Origin: Ornithinimicrobium cerasi
GTDB taxonomy: Bacteria > Actinomycetota > Actinomycetes > Actinomycetales > Dermatophilaceae
DNA: 64,000 nucleotides
Assembly (NCBI RefSeq): GCF_003702705.1
Contig: NZ_QZMN01000004.1
Location: forward strand, 234,618 to 298,617
Reading direction: 5' to 3'
The position numbers and the translations under genes were made by a program. The notes under the pieces were generated by a model that saw nothing but the letters and a program-made list of their open reading frames with translations, was not told where the DNA came from and did no database searches. Every line of letters begins with the position of its first letter. Position 1 is the stretch's first letter. Shown one piece after another: positions 6,941 through 13,865 of the stretch.

Positions 6941-7738
6941 ATGACACTAACAACTACAAATTCAGCTGAGGTTTTTCGTCCGAACGTGACTGCGTTCGTT
7001 GCCTCCGACGTTCTCAATGATGAACTGCTGACGAAGATCACCACCGTAGCCGGTGCAGTAGAGGGCGATGAGCCTTCACTTCTAGTCGGTTACACACCTG
7101 ACGTTGGAGCAGCCTTCTACGCAGAAGGTCAGGAAATCACCGCTCAGACCCCGACATTGGGGCAGTGGGAAGTCAAGACCCATAAGGTCGCTGCCCTGGT
7201 CAACGTCACCAACGAACTGGACAGGGCTGGCAACGCTGGCAACGTCCTGGCAGAGGGTATGCGTAGGGGACTTGCCCGTAAGGCAAATGAGGCACTGTTC
7301 AACAACGCTTCTGCTCCTACCGGCATCCTCAACGACAGCGACCTTGCAGCCGCTACCGCTCTAGGCACGTCCCTAGACTCGTTCAACACTGCCTACTGGT
7401 CCATTGCTGAGACTGGCGTAACCCCCAACTACATCGTGGGTTCGCCTTCCGCTATGGCTGCTCTGGGCAGCATCAAGGCTGCTACCGGCAGCAACCAGCC
7501 ACTGGTGGACGACATGACCGTCATGGGTCTGCCGGTGTACGTGAGTACGGCTATGGCTGCTGACCGATTCCTGATCGGCCACACCAGCGCTGTCGTCTCT
7601 GCTGTAGGTCCGTTGCGACTGGCTAAGAGTCAGGATGCAGCGTTCGCCTATGACGCCACCAGCCTGCGAGCAACGTGGCGCTTTGGTTGGGCTGTCGTAC
7701 AGCCTGACCGACTAGCAGTCATCAGCACCGCTGCCTGA
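6941..7738 (+). CDS. HK97-fold major capsid protein
   Basis: 265 residues, shorter than many HK97 capsid proteins because the usual cleaved N-terminal delta domain is missing. Family signs are the N-arm and P-domain region VGYTPDVGAAFYAEGQEITAQTPTL followed by WEVKTHKVAALVNVTNELDR, then RRGLARKANEALFNN with a GILN turn. PNYIVGSPSAMAAL, LPVYVSTAMAADRFLIGHTS and a C-terminal WRFGWAVVQPDRLAVI follow. It would form the icosahedral shell. No protease, scaffold, portal or terminase gene is nearby, so assembly presumably depends on a helper phage or on self-assembly into an encapsulin-like shell. The leader has an unusual hairpin with the ribosome site in its loop. Confidence 0.85.
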   Translation: MTLTTTNSAEVFRPNVTAFVASDVLNDELLTKITTVAGAVEGDEPSLLVGYTPDVGAAFYAEGQEITAQTPTLGQWEVKTHKVAALVNVTNELDRAGNAGNVLAEGMRRGLARKANEALFNNASAPTGILNDSDLAAATALGTSLDSFNTAYWSIAETGVTPNYIVGSPSAMAALGSIKAATGSNQPLVDDMTVMGLPVYVSTAMAADRFLIGHTSAVVSAVGPLRLAKSQDAAFAYDATSLRATWRFGWAVVQPDRLAVISTAA

Positions 7739-7766
7739 TATCTCCTTAGATATCAAACCCCGGTGT

Positions 7767-7802
7767 TCCCCACCCTCGCTACTCATCCGGTGGGGGTGGG
7801 GA
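7767..7802 (+). terminator. Weak terminator-like hairpin after the capsid gene
   Basis: TCCCCACCC (7767-7775) is complementary to GGGTGGGGA (7794-7802), with an 18-base loop and only A/T-mixed bases after it. Confidence 0.4.
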
Positions 7803-7829
7803 CTAAAACTACACGGATGAGAGAAGTGG

Positions 7830-8114
7830 ATGAGGTTTATGAATACCAAGATGTGCAGCCGCTGCAAGCAGAGCAAAGACCTGTCGGCATTCCATCGTGA
7901 CAAGCACAAGACAATGGGAGTGAGCAGCATGTGTGCTGACTGTAAGAACGCAACAGACAGGCAGAAGCGTGCAGAGCGTCCACCTAAACCACGACTGCCG
8001 GAAGAGCATGGAACCGTCAAGCAGTATGTCCGTGGTTGTAAATGTCACGGTTGCAGACGAGCCAAGCGTCAGCAGAACGCAATGCGCTATCTGGGTGGGC
8101 ACCCATCCCTCTGA
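7830..8114 (+). CDS. Small double zinc-knuckle protein, HNH-associated type
   Basis: 94 residues. CSRCKQSKDLSAFHRDKHK followed by MCADCKNATDRQKR is a CxxC...CxxC zinc-binding unit like the N-terminal part of phage HNH endonucleases. A second C-x-C-x2-C set lies in GCKCHGCRRAKRQ. The HNH catalytic core itself is absent or not recognisable, so this may be a DNA-binding or packaging accessory protein rather than a nuclease. Start ATG 7830 follows GAGAGAAGTGG; ATG 7839 is an alternative. It lies 91 bases after the capsid gene, where phages often place head-proximal HNH genes. Confidence 0.68.
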   Translation: MRFMNTKMCSRCKQSKDLSAFHRDKHKTMGVSSMCADCKNATDRQKRAERPPKPRLPEEHGTVKQYVRGCKCHGCRRAKRQQNAMRYLGGHPSL

Positions 8115-8499
8115 AACCTTGAAGCGGTCTCAACACGCCGAGGAGATCGGCACACCTCCCGGGCTGTATTCCACATGAATAGGACGCTACTGACGTTGTG
8201 AGGGCATTCTTATGCTCGACAGGACTCCATATCAGAGCCGATTTTCACAAACAGCCGTTTTGGCCCCTTGAAATCCGTTGTGCTGCAATAGTATTCAAGC
8301 ACCCAAAATGACCGTTTCTGTAGGAAATTCGTAGCGCCTCGCAGGGTGGAAATGTGCCTCTGGAATTTTTTGCCGTCTATATAAGATGACCGTCCTTGCG
8401 CTACAGCCTCTTCGGGCGCACTATCGTAATAGATGGTGACTCTTAGAGAAGCCGGTCTGTACGTGATAGAACGGTTTTATCATTTCAGTTGCTTGGAGG
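8115..8499. other. 385-bp non-coding stretch between convergent genes
   Basis: No ORF with convincing coding character. Near its left end GCCGA-GGAGA-TCGGC (8137-8151) forms a small hairpin. The rest is relatively AT-rich (GGAATTTTTTGCCGTCTATATAAG). A packaging (cos/pac) site or a small RNA is possible, but I see no diagnostic motif. Confidence 0.4.
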
Positions 8500-9402
8500 T
8501 CATCGGCGCTGGCTTAGCCTCTTCCTATTCCGATTCTTCAGGCGTCGAAGACGAGCATCCACGGGCAGGGTCTGGGCGGGAGGCCTCGCTAATTGCGATT
8601 GCAGGCGGCCGTCGTGATCGTACATGCTCAGTACAGCCAGGAAGTTGGCACGGCGAATTGTTATCTTCCGCATTTCGTATCTGCTGGCCACCATCTCTCG
8701 CTCGGTCAGGTACAGTTTCCTGAGTAGAGATTGGTGTTCCGCTCTGGTTTCGTCCATCCGGCGGAAGGTTTCAGCAACCGACACATCAGGCTGGCCCTCA
8801 GAACTGAGGGGACTTCGGGGCGGTTGCCATGCTGTAATCCATTCGTCCATTTCTTCGAGATACTTGGTGAGACGGCTTATGCGTTGTGCGTTTGCCAGCC
8901 GAGAATCTTCGGTTCGGGTCAGATGGGCAAGACTTGCGCGACCCCGTTCTCTGTCTGCGATGGCCTTCTCATACTGTTCTGCGAACCGGAGAACCATGGC
9001 ACGTTGCTTCTTGCTAATGGGCCGCCTGCGCCTCGGTTCGTATCGCCCGAGCGCCCAACGAAGGAACGGCATAGGGTTACGTGTCGTAAGCCACGCTACG
9101 GAATCACCAGCGGCCAACGCTACCGATGTAAAAGCAAAAGGGCCAATAATCCCGACGAGCATGTTTATCGCAGTGACAAAAGGTACCCAGCGAAAGCCGC
9201 TGACGTCCTGGCCCTGTAGTGACTGTTCGGTCAGGTAAAAGGTTCCCCATATCCCTGCAACGATTGCAAACGAAAACAAGCCTTGAAAAGTTCGTAAGGC
9301 GGGGTGCGCGGTTGACGCGACGTATAGTGTCTGACGCAGAACGAGCGTGTATGCAATAAGCAGGGTGGCCATGATGGTGGAATAGTAGATCCAGTGATCC
9401 AT
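8500..9402 (-). CDS. Membrane protein with cytoplasmic coiled-coil domain
   Basis: 300 residues from the ATG at 9402 (MDHWIYYSTIMATLLIAY), preceded by GAGAGTGAAGAT; a TTG at 9465 would add 21 residues. Three hydrophobic segments lie at about residues 8-25, 40-57 and 75-105. A long basic, helical region follows (RRRRPISKKQRAMVLRF, QYEKAIADRERG) with repeated heptad-like leucines, ending in a very basic tail. No family recognised. It is alone on the minus strand at the right end of the element, where satellites and prophages often carry accessory or defence genes. The function is unknown. Confidence 0.65.
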   Translation of the reverse strand: MDHWIYYSTIMATLLIAYTLVLRQTLYVASTAHPALRTFQGLFSFAIVAGIWGTFYLTEQSLQGQDVSGFRWVPFVTAINMLVGIIGPFAFTSVALAAGDSVAWLTTRNPMPFLRWALGRYEPRRRRPISKKQRAMVLRFAEQYEKAIADRERGRASLAHLTRTEDSRLANAQRISRLTKYLEEMDEWITAWQPPRSPLSSEGQPDVSVAETFRRMDETRAEHQSLLRKLYLTEREMVASRYEMRKITIRRANFLAVLSMYDHDGRLQSQLARPPAQTLPVDARLRRLKNRNRKRLSQRR

Positions 9403-9495
9403 ATCTTCACTCTCTGATGCGCTCGCAGGGCAGTATTCAGGTTCGACGTGCGTGAGTCCATGCAACGAGCCTCTCGCCCGTTTAGCATGCAGACC

Positions 9496-9657
9496 ATGGA
9501 ACTCTACTTCTGGTTCTACCTCATCGGCGCTGTGCTGGTCATCGTGGCTGTCCCGGCTGTCGTCCTGTTCCTCTGGCGGATCAGGCGCTCAACTGGACGT
9601 TCTGATCGAGCAGGGGTCGGGACCGAAGTGAAGCCTCCCCGATCTTCCTTCCGGTGA
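9496..9657 (+). CDS. Small single-pass membrane protein
   Basis: 53 residues from the ATG at 9496: a strongly hydrophobic N-terminal helix (FWFYLIGAVLVIVAVPAVVLFL), then a basic anchor WRIRRSTGRS and a polar tail. ATG 9487 is an alternative start. It is divergent from the membrane protein at 8500-9402, with its start 94 bases away. The size and charge pattern would suit a holin-like or small regulatory membrane protein; nothing decides between these. Confidence 0.45.
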   Translation: MELYFWFYLIGAVLVIVAVPAVVLFLWRIRRSTGRSDRAGVGTEVKPPRSSFR

Positions 9658-9730
9658 CCGGTTGGTCGGGTGTGACTGGCGTGTTCGCGACGGGGTAGGT
9701 TTGACCCCATATCAGCACCTCAGACGTGTG

Positions 9731-9741
9731 CGCCGTTCGCA
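9731..9741 (+). repeat. Right arm-type integrase site candidate
   Basis: CGCCGTTCGCA, identical and in the same orientation as 1800-1810; a related GCGTTCGCG lies at 9744. It is 83 bases left of the attR core. Confidence 0.45.
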
Positions 9742-9796
9742 AAGCGTTCGCGTTTTGGGGTCTAGACACTTGGCTGACGCGCGTAAGCGCAGGTCA

Positions 9797-9869
9797 GGGC
9801 CCGTGGCGCGGTTGGTAGCGCAGCGCGTTTACACCGCGTAGGTCGTCGGTTCGAGCCCGGCCGGGCCCA
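9797..9869 (+). tRNA. tRNA-Val (TAC), right copy with a different 5' half
   Basis: A complete 73-nt cloverleaf. Acceptor GGGCCCG (9797-9803) pairs perfectly with CGGGCCC (9862-9868). The D stem is GCGC/GCGC, and the anticodon stem GCGCG/CGCGT has only a G-T wobble around loop TTTACAC. The discriminator is A9869. The 3' half (9824-9869) is the attR core and identical to the left copy, while the 5' half differs at many positions. Pairing is better than in the left copy. Either the element supplies its own 5' half, or the chromosome had two tandem tRNA-Val genes before insertion. Confidence 0.8.
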
Positions 9870-9870
9870 C
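9824..9870 (+). repeat. attR core, 47-bp direct repeat
   Basis: Identical to 1628-1674. The chromosome resumes at 9871, where the Nif3-like reading frame begins with GTG. Confidence 0.93.
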
Positions 9871-10812
9871 GTGCAGAACAGCAGCGAGGACGCGTCCGCC
9901 GCGCCCGGCGTGGTCAGGGACGCGACCGGCGCGGGCTTCCCGACGCTCGCGGAGACCGTCGGCGTGCTGGAGCGGCTCTACCCGCCCGAGACCGCCCAGT
10001 CCTGGGACCGCGTTGGCCTGGTGGCCGGTGACCCGGAGCAGCAGGTCGCCCGCATCCTCCTCGCGGTCGACCCCACCCTGGCCGTCATCGCCGAGGCGGT
10101 CGCGCTCGGCGCCGACCTCGTCGTGACGCACCACCCCCTGCTGCTGCGCGGCATCCACTCGGTGGCCCCCACGACGGCCAAGGGGGCGGCGGTGACCGAC
10201 CTGGTCGTCAACGACGTCGCCCTGTACTGCGCGCACACCAACGCCGACGTCGCCGACCCGGGTGTGGGCCACGCGCTCGCCGCGGCCTGCGGGCTCTCGA
10301 CGACGGAGCCGCTGTCACTTCCGGAGGGCCAGGAGCTGGGACGGGTGGGCGACCTCGACGAGCCGGTGCCCCTCCGCCAGCTGGTGGAGCGGCTCGCTGC
10401 AGCGCTGCCCGCCACGGCCGGCGGGGTCCGGGTGTCCGGCAGCCCCGAGGCGCCGGTCAGGAGGGTCGCCGTGCTCGGCGGGGCGGGTGACGCGGAGTTC
10501 CCGGCCGTGGTCCGCAGCGGTGCCGACGTCTACGTGACCGCAGACCTGCGCCACCACCCCGCGCTGGAGGCGCGGGAGGAGGCGGTCGCCCGGGCCAGGC
10601 TGGGCGGCGCCCGCGCGGAGGCGCCGGCGACGCCATACCTCGTCGATGCCGGTCATTTCGCCAGCGAGTGGCTCTGGCTGCCCGTGCTGCGGGAGCGGCT
10701 GGCCGCGGGCCTGCCGGATAGCGTGAGCATCGCGATCTCGACCGTGCGCACCGACCCCTGGGACTTCGTGGTCGGTGCCGCCCCACCCACCGACCCAGGA
10801 GACCCCGCGTGA
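9871..10812 (+). CDS. Nif3-like dinuclear metal centre protein
   Basis: Up to 313 residues. Family marks are WDRVGLVAGDP near the N terminus, the metal ligands THHPLLLRG, CAHTNADVADPGVGHALA, and the C-terminal DAGHFASEW. The family (YbgI/Nif3, GTP cyclohydrolase I type 2-like) forms hexameric toroids with two metal ions; its substrate is unsettled. The GTG at 9871 directly abuts the tRNA/att core and has no ribosome site. A GTG at 9910 would start closer to the conserved N terminus, so the real start is uncertain. It overlaps the next gene by four bases. The same order with zinc-ribbon and RNase H genes occurs in mycobacteria. Confidence 0.88.
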   Translation: MQNSSEDASAAPGVVRDATGAGFPTLAETVGVLERLYPPETAQSWDRVGLVAGDPEQQVARILLAVDPTLAVIAEAVALGADLVVTHHPLLLRGIHSVAPTTAKGAAVTDLVVNDVALYCAHTNADVADPGVGHALAAACGLSTTEPLSLPEGQELGRVGDLDEPVPLRQLVERLAAALPATAGGVRVSGSPEAPVRRVAVLGGAGDAEFPAVVRSGADVYVTADLRHHPALEAREEAVARARLGGARAEAPATPYLVDAGHFASEWLWLPVLRERLAAGLPDSVSIAISTVRTDPWDFVVGAAPPTDPGDPA

Positions 10813-11546
10813 AGGCGACCCCCCAGATGCAGGCCCGGCTCCTCGACCTGCAGGAGCTCGACATCAGGCTCACCCAGCTCGACCACCAGGCGCGCTCCCT
10901 GCCCGAGCTCACCGACATCGCGCGGCTGGAGGCGCAGGAGGCGGACCTGCAGGCGGAGGTCGTGCGCACCGAGACCGCGGTGAGCGACCTGGAGCGTGAG
11001 GTGACCAGGGCGGAGGTGGCCGTGCAGCAGGTCCGCGACCGGGCCGCGCGGGACGAGGCGCGGCTCGCGTCCGGGACGGGGTCGGCCAAGGACCTGCAGG
11101 GTCTGCAGCACGAGCTGGCGTCGCTGAGCCGTCGCCAGGAGGTGCTCGAGGACGCCGAGCTGGAGGTGATGGAGCGGGTGGAGACCGCGCAGGCGCAGGC
11201 TCGGACCGCCGTGACGGCGAGGGACGAGCACGTCGCCCGCCTGGCGGGGCTGAGGTCGGCCCGGGACGCCAAGCTGGCCCGCATCGGGGCCGAGCGGGAG
11301 GAGGTCGCCTCGGGCCGACCGGCGGTGGCCGCCGACCTCTCGCCCGAGCTGCTGGCCCTCTACGAGCGGGTGCGCGCGCACAGCGGCACCGGCGCGGCGC
11401 CCCTCCTGCAGCGTCGGTGCGGGGGGTGCCGGCTGGAGATCAACGCCGTCGACCTGGGCCGGATCCGCGGGGCCGCCGAGGACGAGGTGCTGCGGTGCGA
11501 GGAGTGCGGCCGGGTCCTGGTGAGGACGCCGGAGTCAGGTCTGTGA
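10809..11546 (+). CDS. Coiled-coil protein with C4 zinc ribbon
   Basis: 245 residues. Residues 1-175 form a long antiparallel coiled coil (LEREVTRAEVAVQQVRDRA, LSRRQEVLEDAELEVMERV). The C-terminal zinc ribbon has CGGC and CEEC pairs. The family is widespread in actinobacteria, next to Nif3-like and RNase H/phosphatase genes, and is probably a nucleic-acid-binding protein; a precise role is not known. Coupled to both neighbours by 4-base overlaps (ATGA upstream, GTGA downstream). Confidence 0.88.
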   Translation: MKATPQMQARLLDLQELDIRLTQLDHQARSLPELTDIARLEAQEADLQAEVVRTETAVSDLEREVTRAEVAVQQVRDRAARDEARLASGTGSAKDLQGLQHELASLSRRQEVLEDAELEVMERVETAQAQARTAVTARDEHVARLAGLRSARDAKLARIGAEREEVASGRPAVAADLSPELLALYERVRAHSGTGAAPLLQRRCGGCRLEINAVDLGRIRGAAEDEVLRCEECGRVLVRTPESGL

Positions 11547-12826
11547 GCCTGCCCACGGCGCTGGTCGTCGAGGCGGACGGCGGGTCGCGGGGCAACCCCG
11601 GGGTGGCGGGCTACGGCGCGCTGGTCCGGGACGCGAGGACCGGCGAGGTGCTGGCCGAGCGCGCCGCACCCCTGGGACGGGCCTCCAACAACGTCGCGGA
11701 GTACGAGGGACTCGTGGCCGGTCTCCAGGCCGTCCTCGACCTGGACCTGGCCGCGGGGGCAGTGATCGAGGTCCGGATGGACTCCAAGCTGGTCGTCGAG
11801 CAGATGTCCGGGCGCTGGAAGATCAAGCACGCCGACATGCAGCGGCTCGCCCTGACGGCGCGCCGGCTCGTCGACCGAGTACAGGCCGAGGGGGGCTCGG
11901 TGGACTTCCGGTGGATCCCGCGCGAGCGCAACAAGGCGGCCGATGCCCTGTCGAACGTGGGCATGGACGGACGCACCGTGCGGCGCGACCTCCCTGCCAG
12001 GGTGGGAGACGCGGACGGGGTCGGCGGGGATGCCGGGGCCGGTCCTTCAGTCGGTGAGGCGGTCGGCGTGGGGGTTGGCGACGGCGACGGGGTCGGCGTC
12101 GGGTCCGGGACCGACCGCCCGACCTTCGGTGTGGGACGGGTGCCGCTCAGCGACGTCTACGTCTCGGACGAGACCGTCCCGACCCTGGAGGGCCAGACCC
12201 GCCTGATCCTCGTGCGCCACGGCGTGACCGACTTCACCGAGTCGCACCGGCTCGACGGTCGTGGGGGAGCCGACCCCGAGCTCAACGACACCGGCCTGCG
12301 GCAGGCGCGGGCCGCGGCTGCCGCCGTGGCCGAGCTGGTCGCCCGGTCCGAGGTCGGACCGGTGAGGGTCGTCTCCAGCTCGTTGCGCCGGGCCCGGCAG
12401 ACCGGCCAGGCGATCGCCGACGCGCTCGGCGTGGAACGGGAGCAGGACGCCGACTGGGACGAGCAGAGCTTCGGCAGCTGGGACGGACTCTCGATGGGGC
12501 AGCTGATGGGGTCCCGGCCCGAGGAGCTGCTCCGTCTGCGCAACGACCCCGAGTGGTCACCCGACGGCGGGGAGTCGCGGCGCCAGCTGGACGCCCGGGT
12601 CGGCGCGGCGCTGGGCCGGGCCATCGCGCGTGGGGGCACGGTCGTCGTGGCCACCCACCGGGTCGTCCTGATGTCGGTGCTGTGCCGCCTGCTCGACATC
12701 GACGCCAACCGTGCCTGGTCCGTCGCGACAGCCCCGACGTCCCTGACCGCGATCGAGGTCTGGCCCGACGGTGGGGTGCAGGTCGCCTTCGTCAACGACA
12801 CCCACCACCTCCTCGGTCTGGTCTGA
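11543..12826 (+). CDS. Bifunctional RNase H / histidine phosphatase
   Basis: 427 residues from the GTG at 11543, which overlaps the previous TGA. Residues 1-140 are an RNase HI domain: EADGGSRGNPG, NNVAEYEGL, MDSKLVVEQMSG and RNKAADALSN supply the acidic metal ligands. A glycine- and valine-rich linker follows (GVGVGDGDGVGVGSG). From about residue 210 a histidine-phosphatase domain begins with LILVRHGVTDFT (catalytic RHG) and ends with VVATHRVVL. Mycobacterial homologues degrade RNA-DNA hybrids and have acid phosphatase or alpha-ribazole phosphatase-like activity. The linker is longer and more repetitive than usual. The operon is nif3-like, zinc ribbon, this gene. Confidence 0.92.
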   Translation: MSLPTALVVEADGGSRGNPGVAGYGALVRDARTGEVLAERAAPLGRASNNVAEYEGLVAGLQAVLDLDLAAGAVIEVRMDSKLVVEQMSGRWKIKHADMQRLALTARRLVDRVQAEGGSVDFRWIPRERNKAADALSNVGMDGRTVRRDLPARVGDADGVGGDAGAGPSVGEAVGVGVGDGDGVGVGSGTDRPTFGVGRVPLSDVYVSDETVPTLEGQTRLILVRHGVTDFTESHRLDGRGGADPELNDTGLRQARAAAAAVAELVARSEVGPVRVVSSSLRRARQTGQAIADALGVEREQDADWDEQSFGSWDGLSMGQLMGSRPEELLRLRNDPEWSPDGGESRRQLDARVGAALGRAIARGGTVVVATHRVVLMSVLCRLLDIDANRAWSVATAPTSLTAIEVWPDGGVQVAFVNDTHHLLGLV

Positions 12827-12957
12827 CGCGGAAAGGGCGGCTCGGCGGCGCGGCGACCCCTCGCGGCGTTCGCTGTGCGATTCTGTTGTGCCACAACGGT
12901 TGCCAGCGTGACGATCGTGACACGACAGCGCCGCACAGGCATGGTGGGGGGGTGCGT

Positions 12958-13052
12958 GCAGGCGTAGAGGGGGGTGCAGGCCGGATGATGGGGCGGCGCA
13001 TGCAGGCGTAGCGGGGGCTGCCCGCAGGCGTGGAGGTAGCGGCGCGCAGGCG
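12958..13052. repeat. GCAGGCG repeats with about 22-bp period
   Basis: GCAGGCG occurs at 12958, 13002, 13024 and 13046, with a degenerate GCAGGCC at 12976. Spacings are 44, 22 and 22 bases. They lie between the convergent ends of the RNase H gene and yaaA; function unknown. Confidence 0.5.
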
Positions 13053-13086
13053 CCGTGAGGGTGCGCGGCGGGACGCACCGTCCCCC

Positions 13087-13833
13087 TCAGGCCGGCAGGA
13101 CGTCCAGGACCCAGGGCCGGCCGGGACGGGCCGGCTCGTGCAGCGTCACCTCGAACGACGGGCGGAGCAGCTCCACCAGCGCCGCCGGGCGCCGCGGGTC
13201 CGTAGCCTCCTCGGTCAGCGCCCGCGCCACGAGCCCGCGGGTGTGCTTGGCCATGTGCGTCGCCCCGGGCACGCGCACGGTGACCCAGCGCTCGGCGAGC
13301 GGACCCTGCGGGACCCAGGCGGCGGCATACGTGCTGGAGCGGCAGTCCACCACCAGCCCGCGCCCCGCCGCGGCGGGCAGCGCTGCCTCGAGGTGCGGGC
13401 GCCAGAAGCCGGCGAGCGGTCCCACACCGGGCAGGTTGACCCCCATCGACAGCCGGTAGGGCGCCACCCGGTCGGCGGGGCGCACGGCGCCGTACAGCGC
13501 CGAGATCACGAGCAGCCGACGCCGCGCGCGACGACCGGACTCGGCGTCCAGGCCGGAGAGGTCCAGCGCGTCGTAGAGCACCCCGGTGTAGAGCTCGCCC
13601 GCCGGCAGCGTCGGGGCGGTCGCCAGGCGGGTGTTGCGCGAGATCTCCTCCCCGAGAGCCGGACTGACGCCGAGGACGGCGGCGGCGTCCGGTCGGGCGC
13701 TCGCCCTGGCCAGCGCCCGGGCGACCTGCCCCCTCGGCGCCGTCAGGGTCTGGAAGGACAGCCGCTCCGCGCGCAACGGGGCACCACGGGAACGGGTCGC
13801 CTTGGACTCCGACGGCGGCAGGAGGATGAGCAC
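13087..13833 (-). CDS. yaaA: YaaA/DUF328 peroxide-stress family protein
   Basis: 248 residues. The protein begins LILLPPSESKATRSRGAPL, the family signature (LLPPSEgK), and continues with LSALYG-like ISALYGAVRPADRVAPYRLSM, LVVDCRSSTYAAAW and GATHMAKHTRGLVARAL. E. coli YaaA lowers free iron under peroxide stress and binds DNA with a helix-hairpin-helix-like fold; a similar role here is inferred. The GTG start at 13833 lies seven bases after TACCCT, suggesting a leaderless mRNA. It is divergent from the RNB nuclease with closely packed promoters. Confidence 0.9.
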   Translation of the reverse strand: MLILLPPSESKATRSRGAPLRAERLSFQTLTAPRGQVARALARASARPDAAAVLGVSPALGEEISRNTRLATAPTLPAGELYTGVLYDALDLSGLDAESGRRARRRLLVISALYGAVRPADRVAPYRLSMGVNLPGVGPLAGFWRPHLEAALPAAAGRGLVVDCRSSTYAAAWVPQGPLAERWVTVRVPGATHMAKHTRGLVARALTEEATDPRRPAALVELLRPSFEVTLHEPARPGRPWVLDVLPA

Positions 13834-13840
13834 GTCAGGC

Positions 13841-13859
13841 AGGGTAGGACACGTAGGGT
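13841..13859. promoter_or_regulatory. Divergent -10 boxes of yaaA and the RNB nuclease
   Basis: TACCCT on the minus strand (13841-13846) stands 7 bases before the yaaA GTG, and TAGGGT on the plus strand (13854-13859) stands 6 bases before the nuclease ATG. Both fit leaderless transcription, and the two polymerase sites would overlap, so the promoters may exclude each other. Confidence 0.5.
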
Positions 13860-13865
13860 GCTGCC

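Larger units (their letters stand above)
1628..9870. mobile_element. Integrated phage-satellite-like element in tRNA-Val
   Basis: About 8.2 kb between perfect 47-bp att repeats. Base composition is visibly lower in GC than the flanks, with an AT-rich patch at 4180-4250, and codon use is mixed. Recognisable functions are a tyrosine integrase beside attL, a RepA-like P-loop ATPase next to an iteron-like array, an HK97-type major capsid protein, a zinc-finger protein, a lipoprotein and membrane proteins. Portal, terminase, protease, tail and lysis genes were not found, so it cannot be a complete phage. It interrupts the gene order aceE-DUF3052-ahpE / nif3-like-zinc ribbon-RNase H that is close together in mycobacteria. 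A degenerate prophage remnant is the main alternative. Confidence 0.85.

Noticed and set aside
8433-9238. Plus-strand frames opposite the element membrane protein
   Set aside because: Hydrophobic and coiled-coil pattern is coherent only on the minus strand; the plus frames lack ribosome sites and domains.
12827-13086. Small gene between the RNase H fusion and yaaA
   Set aside because: Open frames there consist of the GCAGGCG repeats and lack starts with ribosome sites.
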